This document shows, piece by piece, positions 20,823 to 30,289 of a DNA stretch of 64,000 nucleotides (positions within the stretch are counted from its first letter, which is position 1; each line of letters opens with the position of its first letter). Below the pieces are notes generated by a model. The model did no database searches. It worked only from the letters and a program-made list of their open reading frames with translations, and was not told where the DNA came from. Source of the DNA: Paludibacterium sp. (GTDB lineage Bacteria; Pseudomonadota; Gammaproteobacteria; Burkholderiales; Chromobacteriaceae). Location: the NCBI RefSeq assembly GCF_019232825.1, contig NZ_JAFAND010000050.1, positions 21,520-85,519 of the forward strand. Direction: 5' to 3'. A program made the position numbers and the translations under genes.

Positions 20823-20852
20823 TTGACTCAACTCGTATATACGAGCTATGGT
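20823..20852 (+). promoter_or_regulatory. Candidate treBC promoter (TTGACT - 18 bp - TATGGT)
   Basis: -35/-10-like hexamers flanking O2. Confidence 0.5.
20832..20845. promoter_or_regulatory. Candidate TreR operator O2 CTCGTATATACGAG
   Basis: Identical second copy, 25 bp centre-to-centre from O1. Confidence 0.7.
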
Positions 20853-20937
20853 GCCACCATGCCGCCCCTCATGGTCGGCGCTTGACCGGCTCGCGGCCCG
20901 GCTCACCCCGCGGAGAACAACACACTAGGACAACAAC

Positions 20938-22377
20938 ATGAGTCACGACTTTCAGCAAATCGCCGCGCGCATCGTCGAGGCGGTGGGAGGCAGGAACAAT
21001 ATCCAACAAGCGGCGCATTGCGTCACCCGCCTGCGTTTGGCGTTGACGGACGAAAGCCGCGTCGATGGCGATACCCTGCGCCAGATCGATCTGGTCAAGG
21101 GCCATTTCAGCAATAGCGGGGTCTATCAGATTGTCATCGGCGCTGGCGACGTCGAGCGCGTGTACGAGGCGCTACTGGCGCTCACCGGCCTTGCGCGCGC
21201 CACGGTGGCCGACGTCAAATCGACCGGCGGCAGCAAGCAAAACAAGTTGCAGCAGTTGGTGAAGGTGTTCTCCGACGTATTCATGCCCATTTTGCCGGCC
21301 ATCATCGTCGCCGGTCTGTTGATGGGCGTGAACAACCTGCTCGGCAGCCCGGGCATGTTCATCCCCGGCAAGAGTCTGCTGGACGCCTACCCCGGCCTCT
21401 CCGGCGTCTGGGGCTTGATCAACATGATGGCCAACACCTCGTTCGTGTTCCTGCCCGCGCTCGTCGGCTGGTCCGCCGCCAAGCGTTTCGGCGGCAGCGA
21501 GATCCTCGGCATCGTGCTCGGCCTGCTGCTGGTGCATCCGGATCTGCTCAACGCCTGGAACTACGGCAAGGCCGCCGCCGGCCTGGACGGCGCGTCCCTG
21601 CCCTATTTCGACCTGTTCGGCGTACTGCATATTGAAAAAGTTGGCTATCAGGGTCAGATCCTGCCGATTCTGATCGCCACCTGGGTGATGTGCCACGTCG
21701 AACGGTGGCTGCGCGCGCGGGTGCATAACTCGGTACAGCTTTTGATCGTGCCGATCGTCACCATCGTGGTCAGCGGCTTGTTGGCGCTCGCCGTCATCGG
21801 CCCGCTGGCGCGCCATCTCGGCATGGCCATCACCGACGGCCTGGTACACGTGTTCAATCTGGCTCCGGTATTGGGCGCCATGCTGTTTGGCGCGCTGTAT
21901 GCACCAATGGTGGTCACCGGTATGCACCATATGTTCATCGCCGTCGACCTGCAGCTGATCGCCACCCAAGGCAGCACCTTCATTTGGCCGATGATCGCCT
22001 TGTCCAATATCGCCCAGGGCAGCGCCGCGCTGGCCATGTTCCTGGTTTCGCGCGATAACAACGATAAGAGCATGGCCACCACCTCGGCGCTGTCGGCTTA
22101 TTTCGGCATCACCGAGCCGGCGATGTTCGGCGTCAACCTGCGCTTCAAGCTGCCGTTCTACGCCGCGCTCACCGGTTCGGCGCTGGCGGCTGCCACCATC
22201 ACGTTGAGTCACGTGCGCGCGCTGGCGATCGGCGTTGGCGGCCTGCCGGCCTTCATCTCGATCGTGCCGCAACATATCCCGATGTTCCTGGTGGGCATGT
22301 TGGTTGCCATCATCGTGCCGATCGCGGTGACGTTCGCGCTGGCGGCGCGCATCCGCATGCAACTGGCCACGGCCTGA
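20938..22377 (+). CDS. treB: PTS trehalose-specific EIIBC component
   Basis: EIIB HDFQQIAARIVEAVGGRNNIQQAAHCVTRLRLAL followed by a multi-TM EIIC. Confidence 0.92.
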   Translation: MSHDFQQIAARIVEAVGGRNNIQQAAHCVTRLRLALTDESRVDGDTLRQIDLVKGHFSNSGVYQIVIGAGDVERVYEALLALTGLARATVADVKSTGGSKQNKLQQLVKVFSDVFMPILPAIIVAGLLMGVNNLLGSPGMFIPGKSLLDAYPGLSGVWGLINMMANTSFVFLPALVGWSAAKRFGGSEILGIVLGLLLVHPDLLNAWNYGKAAAGLDGASLPYFDLFGVLHIEKVGYQGQILPILIATWVMCHVERWLRARVHNSVQLLIVPIVTIVVSGLLALAVIGPLARHLGMAITDGLVHVFNLAPVLGAMLFGALYAPMVVTGMHHMFIAVDLQLIATQGSTFIWPMIALSNIAQGSAALAMFLVSRDNNDKSMATTSALSAYFGITEPAMFGVNLRFKLPFYAALTGSALAAATITLSHVRALAIGVGGLPAFISIVPQHIPMFLVGMLVAIIVPIAVTFALAARIRMQLATA

Positions 22378-22405
22378 CCCCTCCGAGGACAGCGAGAGCA
22401 AGCGT

Positions 22406-24055
22406 ATGCAACACGACATCAAGACCGCCGTGGTCTACCAGATCTATCCGAAGAGCTTCTACAGCCACCACGGCAACGCCACCGGCGATTTAGCCGGCGT
22501 GATCGACAAACTCGACTATCTGGCCTGGCTCGGCGTCGATTATCTGTGGCTGACACCGTTCTTCCAGTCGCCGCAGCAGGACAACGGTTACGACATCAGC
22601 GACTACTACGCCATCGATCCGGCCTACGGCACGATGGCGGACCTGGAACGGCTGATCGCCGAGGCCAAGTCGCGCGGCATCGGCCTGATGCTGGACATCG
22701 TGGTCAACCACACGTCGACCGCGCACGCCTGGTTCCGCCAGGCGCGGCAAGGACGCGACAACCCTTATCGCGACTTCTACATCTGGCGCGACACGCCGAA
22801 CAATTGGCAGTCCAAATTCGGCGGGTCAGCCTGGGAATTCGACGCGGACAGCGGCCAGTACTATCTGCACCTGTTCGACAAGACGCAGGCGGATCTCAAC
22901 TGGGCCAATCCGGCGGTACGCCAAGCCGTCTACGCGATGATGCGCTTTTGGGCCGACAAGGGCGTAGCCGGTTTCCGTCTCGACGTGATCAACCTGATTT
23001 CAAAGCCGGGCGACTTTCCCGAAGACCACAGTGATGGACGCCGCTTCTACACCGATGGTCCGCGGATACACGACTATTTGCAGGAGATGCACCGAGAGGT
23101 ATTCGCCGGGCGCGATTTGTTGACGGTGGGCGAAATGTCGTCCACCAGCATGACGCACTGCATCGACTATACCCAGCCGACCCGACGCGAATTGTCGATG
23201 GTGTTCAATTTCCACCATCTCAAAGTGGATTACCCCAACGGCGAAAAATGGGTGGCGGCGCCGTTCGATTTCATCGAGCTCAAACGCATTCTGTCGGCAT
23301 GGCAGGTGGGCATGGTGTCCGGCGGCGGCTGGAACGCCACCTTCTGGTGCAACCATGACCAGCCGCGCGTGGTCTCGCGTTTCGGCGATGACGGCCGCTA
23401 CCGCGTCGAGTCGGCCAAGATGCTGGCCAGCGTGCTGCATGGGCTGCGCGGCACGCCCTACATCTACCAGGGCGAGGAGATCGCCATGGCCAACCCGGGC
23501 TTTACGCGCATCGACGACTACCGCGACGTCGAGAGTCTGAACGCTTGGCATGCCCTGCGCGCGCAAGGCGTTGCCGCTGAGGCGGTCTTGGCCGCCATCC
23601 GCCAGAAATCGCGCGATAACGCGCGCACGCCGATGCAATGGGATAACGGCCCCCATGCAGGCTTCTCGCGCGTCGCACCGTGGATCGATGTCGCGCCGGA
23701 CGCGGACCGCGTCAATGTCGCCGCCGCCCTGGCCGACCCCGGCAGCGTGCTGCATCACTATCGCCAGCTGATCGCGCTGCGCAAGCGGCATCCGATCTTC
23801 GCCGACGGCGATTATCGCTGCCTGACGCCCGAACACCCGGCGATCTGGGCCTATCTGCGCGCGAGCGAGGCGGCGCGGCTCTTGGTCATCGCCAACTTCC
23901 GCGCCGAGCCGCAGGACTTCGACCCGCCGCTGGCGCCGTTGCCGGTAGGCTGGCGCTGGCGTCTGCTCAGCGCCAATTTGCCCGCTTCGCCCGATCAGCC
24001 CGGCCCGCTACGGCTGCGCCCCTATGAGGCGCTGATCTACCTGGCCGAGCGCTAG
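22406..24055 (+). CDS. treC: Alpha,alpha-phosphotrehalase
   Basis: GH13 motifs: VVYQIYPKSFY, LDIVVNHTS, GFRLDVINLISK, downstream of treB. Confidence 0.92.
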   Translation: MQHDIKTAVVYQIYPKSFYSHHGNATGDLAGVIDKLDYLAWLGVDYLWLTPFFQSPQQDNGYDISDYYAIDPAYGTMADLERLIAEAKSRGIGLMLDIVVNHTSTAHAWFRQARQGRDNPYRDFYIWRDTPNNWQSKFGGSAWEFDADSGQYYLHLFDKTQADLNWANPAVRQAVYAMMRFWADKGVAGFRLDVINLISKPGDFPEDHSDGRRFYTDGPRIHDYLQEMHREVFAGRDLLTVGEMSSTSMTHCIDYTQPTRRELSMVFNFHHLKVDYPNGEKWVAAPFDFIELKRILSAWQVGMVSGGGWNATFWCNHDQPRVVSRFGDDGRYRVESAKMLASVLHGLRGTPYIYQGEEIAMANPGFTRIDDYRDVESLNAWHALRAQGVAAEAVLAAIRQKSRDNARTPMQWDNGPHAGFSRVAPWIDVAPDADRVNVAAALADPGSVLHHYRQLIALRKRHPIFADGDYRCLTPEHPAIWAYLRASEAARLLVIANFRAEPQDFDPPLAPLPVGWRWRLLSANLPASPDQPGPLRLRPYEALIYLAER

Positions 24056-24110
24056 GGACCCGCTGCAGCAGTTATTTACCGCTGCGGCGGCCCCTGACGG
24101 GCATGCCGGG
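24056..24110. repeat. Partial IS5-like TIR after YTAR (CTAG)
   Basis: CTAG|GGACCCGCTGCAGCAGTTATTTACCGCTGCGGCGGCCCCTGACGGG; matches the left arm at 55.57 kb. Confidence 0.7.
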
Positions 24111-24116
24111 GGATTC

Positions 24117-24635
24117 TTATCGCGCCTGGCCGCCGGCTTCGAGGCTGGCCAGGAGCTCGGCGAGCCGATTGTCGAGGCTTTGCTGGCTGCGCGCGCTCAA
24201 CCCTTGCAACAGCGCCTGCTCGTTGGCCACATGCGCCGTCACCGCGGCGTCGATCAGCGCAAAGCCGGCGTCGGTCAACCGCACCAGCGTACTGCGACCA
24301 TCCTCCGCGCTGTCGGCGCGCACGATCCAGCCTTTCTCTTCCAGTACGTGCAAGCGGTGGGTCAGCGTGCCCGACGTCACCATCAATGACGAAAACAAGG
24401 CGGTCGGCGTCAGCGAATACGGCGCGCCTGCGCGGCGCAAGGTCGCCAGCACGTCGAACATCCACTGGCTGAGCCCGAACTGAGCGAATACCGTATCCAA
24501 TTGCCTTTCCAGCAACAGCGCGCAGCGTTTCATCCGCCCAAGCACGCCCATGGCGAACACATCCAGATCGGGCCGCGCCAGACGCCACTGATCGAGAATA
24601 TGTTCAACCGCATCGTTTTTTTGGTTTTCTTCCAT
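24117..24635 (-). CDS. MarR family transcriptional regulator
   Basis: LSQWMFDVLATLRRAGAPYSLTPTALFSSLMVTSGTLTHRLHVLEEKGWIVR. Confidence 0.9.
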   Translation of the reverse strand: MEENQKNDAVEHILDQWRLARPDLDVFAMGVLGRMKRCALLLERQLDTVFAQFGLSQWMFDVLATLRRAGAPYSLTPTALFSSLMVTSGTLTHRLHVLEEKGWIVRADSAEDGRSTLVRLTDAGFALIDAAVTAHVANEQALLQGLSARSQQSLDNRLAELLASLEAGGQAR

Positions 24636-24646
24636 AGAGAATTTAC

Positions 24647-24707
24647 CTTGAATTCAAGATTTATTTGCCTTGAATTCAACTTATCTGTTATGTTGAATTC
24701 AACATAA
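24647..24707. promoter_or_regulatory. Candidate MarR operator array: three TTGAATTCAA sites, one inside a perfect 20-bp palindrome
   Basis: 24648-24657, 24670-24679, 24693-24702; TTATGTTGAATTCAACATAA at 24688-24707. Confidence 0.7.
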
Positions 24708-24724
24708 TTATACGACAGGAAACC

Positions 24725-25606
24725 ATGATCATGCACCCGAACTCACTACGCTGGCGCGATGTCGTGCTTACCGCCCTCACCCCCGTTATCTGGGGCAGCA
24801 CCTATATCGTTACCACACAGCTGCTGCCGCCCGACCGACCGTTCACCGCGGCGTTGATCCGCGTGCTGCCCGCCGGTCTGCTGCTGGTGGTGGCCAGCGG
24901 CGGTCGCCTGCCGCGCGCGCTATGGGGGCGGATGCTGATTCTATCCGCCCTCAATATCGGCCTGTTCCAAGCATTGTTGTTCGTCGCGGCCTACCGTTTG
25001 CCTGGGGGGCTCGCCGCCGTGCTCGGCGCCACGCAACCGCTGTTAGTCATGTCGCTCGCTTGGGCGCTGGACCGCCAGCAACCAGCCCGGCTGGCGCTAT
25101 GGGGCAGCCTGGCCGGGGTTGCCGGCATGGCGGCTTTGCTGCTGTCCCCCGGCAGCCGCTGGGATAGCATCGGCATGCTGGCGGCGATGGCCGGAGCGGT
25201 GTCGATGGCGTGCGGCACCTATTTCAGCCGACGCTGGCAATCGCCGCTGCCGGTGATGGCGGTGACCGGCTGGCAATTGCTGCTCGGCGGCGTGATGCTG
25301 CTACCGCTGGCGCTCGCAGCCGATCCGCCGCTGCCGGCGCTCGGTCCTGGCGCCTGGCTCGGTTACGGCTACTTGAGCCTGTTCGGCGCGTTGCTGGCGT
25401 ATTGGCTCTGGTTTCGCGGCATTGCTCGGCTGCCGACCGTGGCGGTGTCCTCGCTGGGGCTGCTCAGCCCGCTGACCGCGGTACTGCTCGGCTGGCTCCT
25501 GCTCGGGCAGACCTTCACGTCCGTGTCGCTGATCGGTCTCGCCACGGTGCTCTCCGGCGTCTCGGCGGTGCAATGGGGCATGATGCGCCGTCCGGCCCGC
25601 GGCTAA
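24725..25606 (+). CDS. EamA/DMT family transporter
   Basis: ~10 TM; ALTPVIWGSTYIVTTQLLPPDRPFTAALIRVLPAGLLLV. Confidence 0.9.
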   Translation: MIMHPNSLRWRDVVLTALTPVIWGSTYIVTTQLLPPDRPFTAALIRVLPAGLLLVVASGGRLPRALWGRMLILSALNIGLFQALLFVAAYRLPGGLAAVLGATQPLLVMSLAWALDRQQPARLALWGSLAGVAGMAALLLSPGSRWDSIGMLAAMAGAVSMACGTYFSRRWQSPLPVMAVTGWQLLLGGVMLLPLALAADPPLPALGPGAWLGYGYLSLFGALLAYWLWFRGIARLPTVAVSSLGLLSPLTAVLLGWLLLGQTFTSVSLIGLATVLSGVSAVQWGMMRRPARG

Positions 25607-25685
25607 CGCTACTGCCCGCCGCGCACAACATACTGACTTTTTATCGTTTGACGCCGCATGGGACGCGAACGATGATGTCGGCACT

Positions 25686-25873
25686 GATTCAGGTGTCCCT
25701 CGCCCACCCGGGCCGGGATGAAACGGGAAGCCGGTGCCGCTGCCATGCAGCCAGTCCGGCGCAGCCCCCGCTGCTGTAGGCCTGACGACGCGACCATTCC
25801 GCCACTGGGCGTTTTTCTGCCTGGGAAGGCCGGCCGCCGAGGAGGAAGGCAAGCCAGAAGACCGGCCTGAATC
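25686..25873 (+). ncRNA. Cobalamin riboswitch
   Basis: P1 GATTCAGG (25686-25693) / CCTGAATC (25866-25873); CAGGTGTCC, GATGAAACGGGAAGCCGGTG, CCCCGCTGCTGTAGGC and B12 box AAGCCAGAAGACCGGCCT. Confidence 0.92.
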
Positions 25874-25944
25874 GTTCTGTGCTGGGGCCGACCCCGGCCC
25901 CGTCGACCCCGGAGGGGGGATGCAAACGGAAGGCATGATTCAGC

Positions 25945-26265
25945 ATGGCAATTCACAAAACCTATTACCTGGCGACCATCGGCTCGAGAACCCGTCTCGG
26001 CGGCGAAGTGGTCACCGCATCAGCCAACATGGAATTGATCGCGCTCGTTGGCGACAAGGTCCGTTATCCGGACGGTTCCGAAACCGAAATCATCTCCGGC
26101 GCCGGCAGCCTGCTTCTGATCGCCGGCCGCCCGGCGGCCATCGTCGGCAGCGAACTGGCCAATGGCGACCGCATCGTCACCACGACGCAAACCAGCTGCG
26201 CGGTGGTGCCCGACGGCAAACGCGCCGTCGGCTTCCTCGACCCGGCGTACCGCGCATTGCATTAG
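25945..26265 (+). CDS. PAAR-domain-like protein
   Basis: ATIGSRTRLGGEVVTASANMELIALVGDKVRYPDGSETEIISGAGSLLLIAGRPAAIVGSELANGDRIVTTTQTS. Confidence 0.8.
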   Translation: MAIHKTYYLATIGSRTRLGGEVVTASANMELIALVGDKVRYPDGSETEIISGAGSLLLIAGRPAAIVGSELANGDRIVTTTQTSCAVVPDGKRAVGFLDPAYRALH

Positions 26266-26270
26266 TAAAA

Positions 26271-26298
26271 AAAGCCGGTCGCTCGCGCGACCGGCTTT
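26271..26298. terminator. Bidirectional intrinsic terminator
   Basis: aaagccggtcgc-tcgc-gcgaccggcttt with A/T-rich flanks between convergent genes. Confidence 0.85.
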
Positions 26299-26318
26299 AT
26301 CACCCTTGAATACCGCGA

Positions 26319-27956
26319 TTACTTGCCGCTGACTTCGGCTTCCGATTCCGGCATCGGCAGCTTGCCTGCGGCGCAATGGCGTTCGTAGCGAACAACCATG
26401 TACCAGCCGATGATGGCGAAGATCACCACGCCGCCGACGGACATCATCGCTTCCTTCATGTTGGCCGCGACGTCATCGCCCATGTACACATGCACCAGCG
26501 GTTCGGCCACGGTGAACACGTTGGCAAAACCGATCACCAGCATTGCGCACCAGGCCATGAAGGCGCCGGAGGCGTTGGTCTTGAAGATGCGGATAGGCTT
26601 TTCAACCTTGTCGTTCTTCAGATAGTGCAGGTACGCGTAGATGATGAAGATCACCGGCACGGTCATGGTGACGTTGGTCAGCGTGATCAGGTTTTGCACC
26701 AGATCCTTCACCGCGTCGCCGCCGAGCGTGCTCAACAGAACCATCACCACCACCAGACCGAGTTGCCACATCAGGGCCACGGTCGGCATGCCGTTCTTGT
26801 TTTCCTTGCTCCAGCTGGCCGGGAAGATGCCTTCCGGCACGCCTTCGATCATTTGCTTCAGCGGGGCGTAGATCAGCACGAAGAAGGCACCGGACAGCGC
26901 GCAGAACATCGAGACGCCGGTATAGGCGGCGAACAGGTTGCCCATCGTGGTCGCGGTGCCGGCGCTCAGGTTCAGGCAGGCAGCCACGGTGGTGCCCAGC
27001 GTGAACATGAAGTAGTACACCGCGTTACCGGCGTAGAACAGGCCGGTACCGCCTTGCTTGGTGGTCATCACGTCATGGATGATCGCCGGCGAGCTGCGGT
27101 CGATGAACCAGGTCGCGGCGAAGATACCGAAGCAATAAACGAAGATGCCGACTGCGGCGCCGATCATCAGGCCGCGCTTAACGTTCTTTTCCGGGTTTTC
27201 CAGCTTGTCGACCAGACCGCCGACCGCTTCGACGCCACCGTAGGCGAAGATCGCGTACACGGCGAAACCGAACATGCCGACCATGCCCACCAGGCCGTCA
27301 CCGCCATACTTGGAGAACTTCGGCACAGTGGTCAGATCCGCCCAGCTGTAGGAGCTGGCAGTGTGGAAACCATGGCTTGCCAGGATGAACACGGCGCAGA
27401 CGATCAGCACCACGTTCAGCGACATGATGGCGATGCCGCCGACCGACGCGAGCTTGGACAGACGAGTCACGCCATGGGTGATCACGTAGGTGATCAGCGA
27501 GATCACGCAAATCCCGATCAAGCCCATACCGATCGGACCCAAGATGTCCTTGACGAACTTGGTGGCATGCGAGAAGCCGCCCGGGATAAACGGGGACAGC
27601 GCATACGACAACGGGATGGTGATCGTGCTAGCCACGTTCATCATCCAAGCAACGTACGAGAACCACCACATGAAAATGGTGATGAACCCGAGCTTGCGGC
27701 CAAAGCCGCCGCCGACGCTGCGTTCGATCCACGAGTAAATCCCGCCCTTCTCGTTCTTGAAGCTTGCGCCCATTTCGGCGCAAATGACCGAATACGGCAA
27801 GAAGAACAGCAGACCGGTTACCACGTAGAACAGGATCGAGGATTGACCCATGTAGAAAATACCGCGGGCGACGTTGGAGAACCCAAGCACCGAGGTAAAG
27901 AACATGAGCACAAATCCAACCAATGTAATTTTTTGAGCTGGAGTATTTGTTGACAC
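26319..27956 (-). CDS. APC superfamily amino acid transporter (YjeM-like)
   Basis: 12-TM protein, ITLVGFVLMFFTSVLGFSNVARGIFYMG. Confidence 0.8.
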   Translation of the reverse strand: MSTNTPAQKITLVGFVLMFFTSVLGFSNVARGIFYMGQSSILFYVVTGLLFFLPYSVICAEMGASFKNEKGGIYSWIERSVGGGFGRKLGFITIFMWWFSYVAWMMNVASTITIPLSYALSPFIPGGFSHATKFVKDILGPIGMGLIGICVISLITYVITHGVTRLSKLASVGGIAIMSLNVVLIVCAVFILASHGFHTASSYSWADLTTVPKFSKYGGDGLVGMVGMFGFAVYAIFAYGGVEAVGGLVDKLENPEKNVKRGLMIGAAVGIFVYCFGIFAATWFIDRSSPAIIHDVMTTKQGGTGLFYAGNAVYYFMFTLGTTVAACLNLSAGTATTMGNLFAAYTGVSMFCALSGAFFVLIYAPLKQMIEGVPEGIFPASWSKENKNGMPTVALMWQLGLVVVMVLLSTLGGDAVKDLVQNLITLTNVTMTVPVIFIIYAYLHYLKNDKVEKPIRIFKTNASGAFMAWCAMLVIGFANVFTVAEPLVHVYMGDDVAANMKEAMMSVGGVVIFAIIGWYMVVRYERHCAAGKLPMPESEAEVSGK

Positions 27957-28715
27957 GATACATCTCCCTGAGTGGGCTTCGAACTGCCGGCTCCCAACAT
28001 CGCCGGAACCTTGACCGCTTCGAAACCAGATCTAACTACGAGCTATTGCCTCATGTGCAATGACGCCTGATCGCGCTTCGGCTTGTCGCCCAGGGCGGAC
28101 AAACCGTCCCGCACGGGATCAAGAAACAGGTTCGTTTCCTGCTGCACAACCAAACGTTTTCAGGTGTCTTACACGGCCACCTTGGCGACGGGGTCTCGAA
28201 CTTGGATGCCATTCCACCATTGTCCTGGCGCATCCGGCCGATAACCCACTGTTTTTGTTGTAACCAAGGAGGCTCGCGCACATTATGCTCATGCGAGAAA
28301 TGACAAGACGTTGTCGTTTATCAAAAAAACTACGCTTAAGCCTCCTCATGTAGCACATATGCTGCGTTAATAGCCCAAAGAAGCATGATTTTGTGTTATT
28401 GGGTATAACCGCGCAATGATACCTATGGGCCGTGCCACCTTGTTTTCCGGCCGTTGTCCATCCAGTTGGACGATGGCTATGGCAGGGCGGCGGCATGCAA
28501 TAGAGAAAGTAGAAAATTACTTTTCCCTGATATGGCGCGAGTATTTAAATGGCATGGCTGTTCGATGAGTGGATTAATCAGGCCAATAAACCCACAGCGA
28601 GACATGTCTGATACGAAAAAACCACGTCAATTTCATGACAATAGCATTGACATACACACGAAGCGATCAGAAAAGGCTATCATTTCAGCCAGGTAAAGTA
28701 GGGTGGGTTAGTAAG

Positions 28716-28982
28716 ATGGAATGGCTGTTGACACTGCAAGCGTGGCTGTGGGTTCTGGTGCTGCCCCTGGCACTCTTGGCGGCATGGGCGCTGCGGCAAG
28801 CGACGCGGCACAGCACACGGCTGCGCGGGCGCGAACTCCCCTTGCGCATGCAACAACTCACCCACCATCGGGCTCATGGCGAGCCGCAGGAGCGCACCAT
28901 GGTGCGCTGGTCGCGCATCGTCAAAAAATCGAATACCGCCTTTTGGACCTACGTCAGCCAGCGGCAGGACCCCAAGCAATAA
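28716..28982 (+). CDS. Small membrane protein of unknown function
   Basis: MEWLLTLQAWLWVLVLPLALLAAWALRQATRHSTR..., single TM plus basic tail. Confidence 0.5.
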   Translation: MEWLLTLQAWLWVLVLPLALLAAWALRQATRHSTRLRGRELPLRMQQLTHHRAHGEPQERTMVRWSRIVKKSNTAFWTYVSQRQDPKQ

Positions 28983-28988
28983 CGCCCC

Positions 28989-30179
28989 TCAGAACGTGAA
29001 GCGCCAGCCCACGCTGACGATCGTCCGGCGGCTGGCATACAGCGGAATATCGGAATCGTCGGTAATGAAGGCATAGTCGGCGCTCAGCGTCTGCTGCCGG
29101 CACCATTGCCAGGACAGCGCCACCGTTTCGTTCCAGATCGACTCGCTGCGCGGGCGAAGAAATCCCGGGTCGGCCTGGCGATAGTCGTCGGCCTCATGCG
29201 ACAGTACACCGTGCAAATCCCATTCGGGCGTCAAATGGTAGCCCAGGTCCGACGACGCGATAATCACCCGCCGGCTGCCGCCGGCGCGGTTATAGACACC
29301 ATCATCCTGGCCGCGATAGGCCGCCGTCACCCAGCGCAGCCGGTCGTGCAGAAAATTCTGCGTCAACGCCACCCCAACCAGGACTTCATCGCTGTCGTAA
29401 TTGCGCATGTGCCAATCGGTATAGCGCGCACTGATATATTGCGATACCAAGCTCAACTGGCGGGTGGGGGACAGCGGTTCACGCCACTCCAGCGTGGCGC
29501 CGGTGTTATGCAAATACTCGCTGCCGCCCAGCGTCTGATCTTCGGACTGCACCAGGCCGATCAACGTGCCGCTGCCCAGCTGCCAGCCGGCGCCGCCCTG
29601 CATGCCGGTGATGGTGCGATCGAATTGATGCAATTGCAGGTAGGTGCGGTACTTGATCCGGGGCAACATATACAGGGTCAGGTCGCTACTGGCATGCCAG
29701 GCCAACGAACCGCCCACTTCGACATCGTTGTAGGCGCTGCCTTCCGCGCGCGAATCGGGGTCGAGTTTGATCGGCAGAGGCGAATAGCCCGGCGCGCTGA
29801 TGGTTAAGAGCTGAGTGGCCGAGTTGACGTTCGAGTCCCAGCCGGTTTCATTGGCGATGTAGCCATCAAATGCCCAGCGGCTGGTCGCCCGCCGCAGCGC
29901 TTCTTGCATGGCGGCGATCTTCTGTTGCGCCACCGGCGGTGGATTCAGGCCGATGGCGTGTTGCAGCGCTTCCCGCGCGCGACTGTTTTCCCCTTGCCGC
30001 AGATCGGCGTCGGCCAAGTCAAGCCAAGCAGCGCCGTTCTTCGGATGGGCCACGACGGCGCGCTCCAGCACCCACGACGCGGCTTCGGCCTCGCCATTCG
30101 CCAACAAGGAGAACCCGAGCAGATGGTCGAAAGCCTCATCGCCGGCACATGCGGTTTCATGTGCCTGCAACGCGCGCAC
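28989..30179 (-). CDS. TPR N-terminal / outer-membrane beta-barrel C-terminal protein; true start likely upstream (non-ATG)
   Basis: TPR-like ALQAHETACAGDEAFDHLLGFSLLANGEAEAASWVLERAV; alternating beta-strand C-terminus ending VGWRFTF; in-frame upstream IKALVLTILLSVAAGGVLADS looks like a signal peptide. Confidence 0.65.
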   Translation of the reverse strand: MRALQAHETACAGDEAFDHLLGFSLLANGEAEAASWVLERAVVAHPKNGAAWLDLADADLRQGENSRAREALQHAIGLNPPPVAQQKIAAMQEALRRATSRWAFDGYIANETGWDSNVNSATQLLTISAPGYSPLPIKLDPDSRAEGSAYNDVEVGGSLAWHASSDLTLYMLPRIKYRTYLQLHQFDRTITGMQGGAGWQLGSGTLIGLVQSEDQTLGGSEYLHNTGATLEWREPLSPTRQLSLVSQYISARYTDWHMRNYDSDEVLVGVALTQNFLHDRLRWVTAAYRGQDDGVYNRAGGSRRVIIASSDLGYHLTPEWDLHGVLSHEADDYRQADPGFLRPRSESIWNETVALSWQWCRQQTLSADYAFITDDSDIPLYASRRTIVSVGWRFTF

Positions 30180-30289
30180 CGCTGCCGCGGCATCGCCGCT
30201 CTCCAGCGATTGGCGGGCATCATGGACGGTAGCGACACAACTGTCGGCAAGAACGCCCCCCGCCGCAACACTCAGCAGAATAGTCAGGA

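Noticed and set aside
21172-22422. 416-aa minus-strand ORF opposite treB
   Set aside because: Antisense GC-frame artefact
25734-26309. 191-aa alternative ORF overlapping the riboswitch and PAAR gene
   Set aside because: It runs through the riboswitch and is Arg/His-rich out of frame; although GGAGGGGGG precedes an ATG at 25921 in this frame, the PAAR frame is far more protein-like
26376-27953. 525-aa plus-strand ORF opposite the YjeM-like transporter
   Set aside because: His/Asp/Gln/Arg-rich translation is a GC-bias antisense artefact; the minus-strand transporter explains the region
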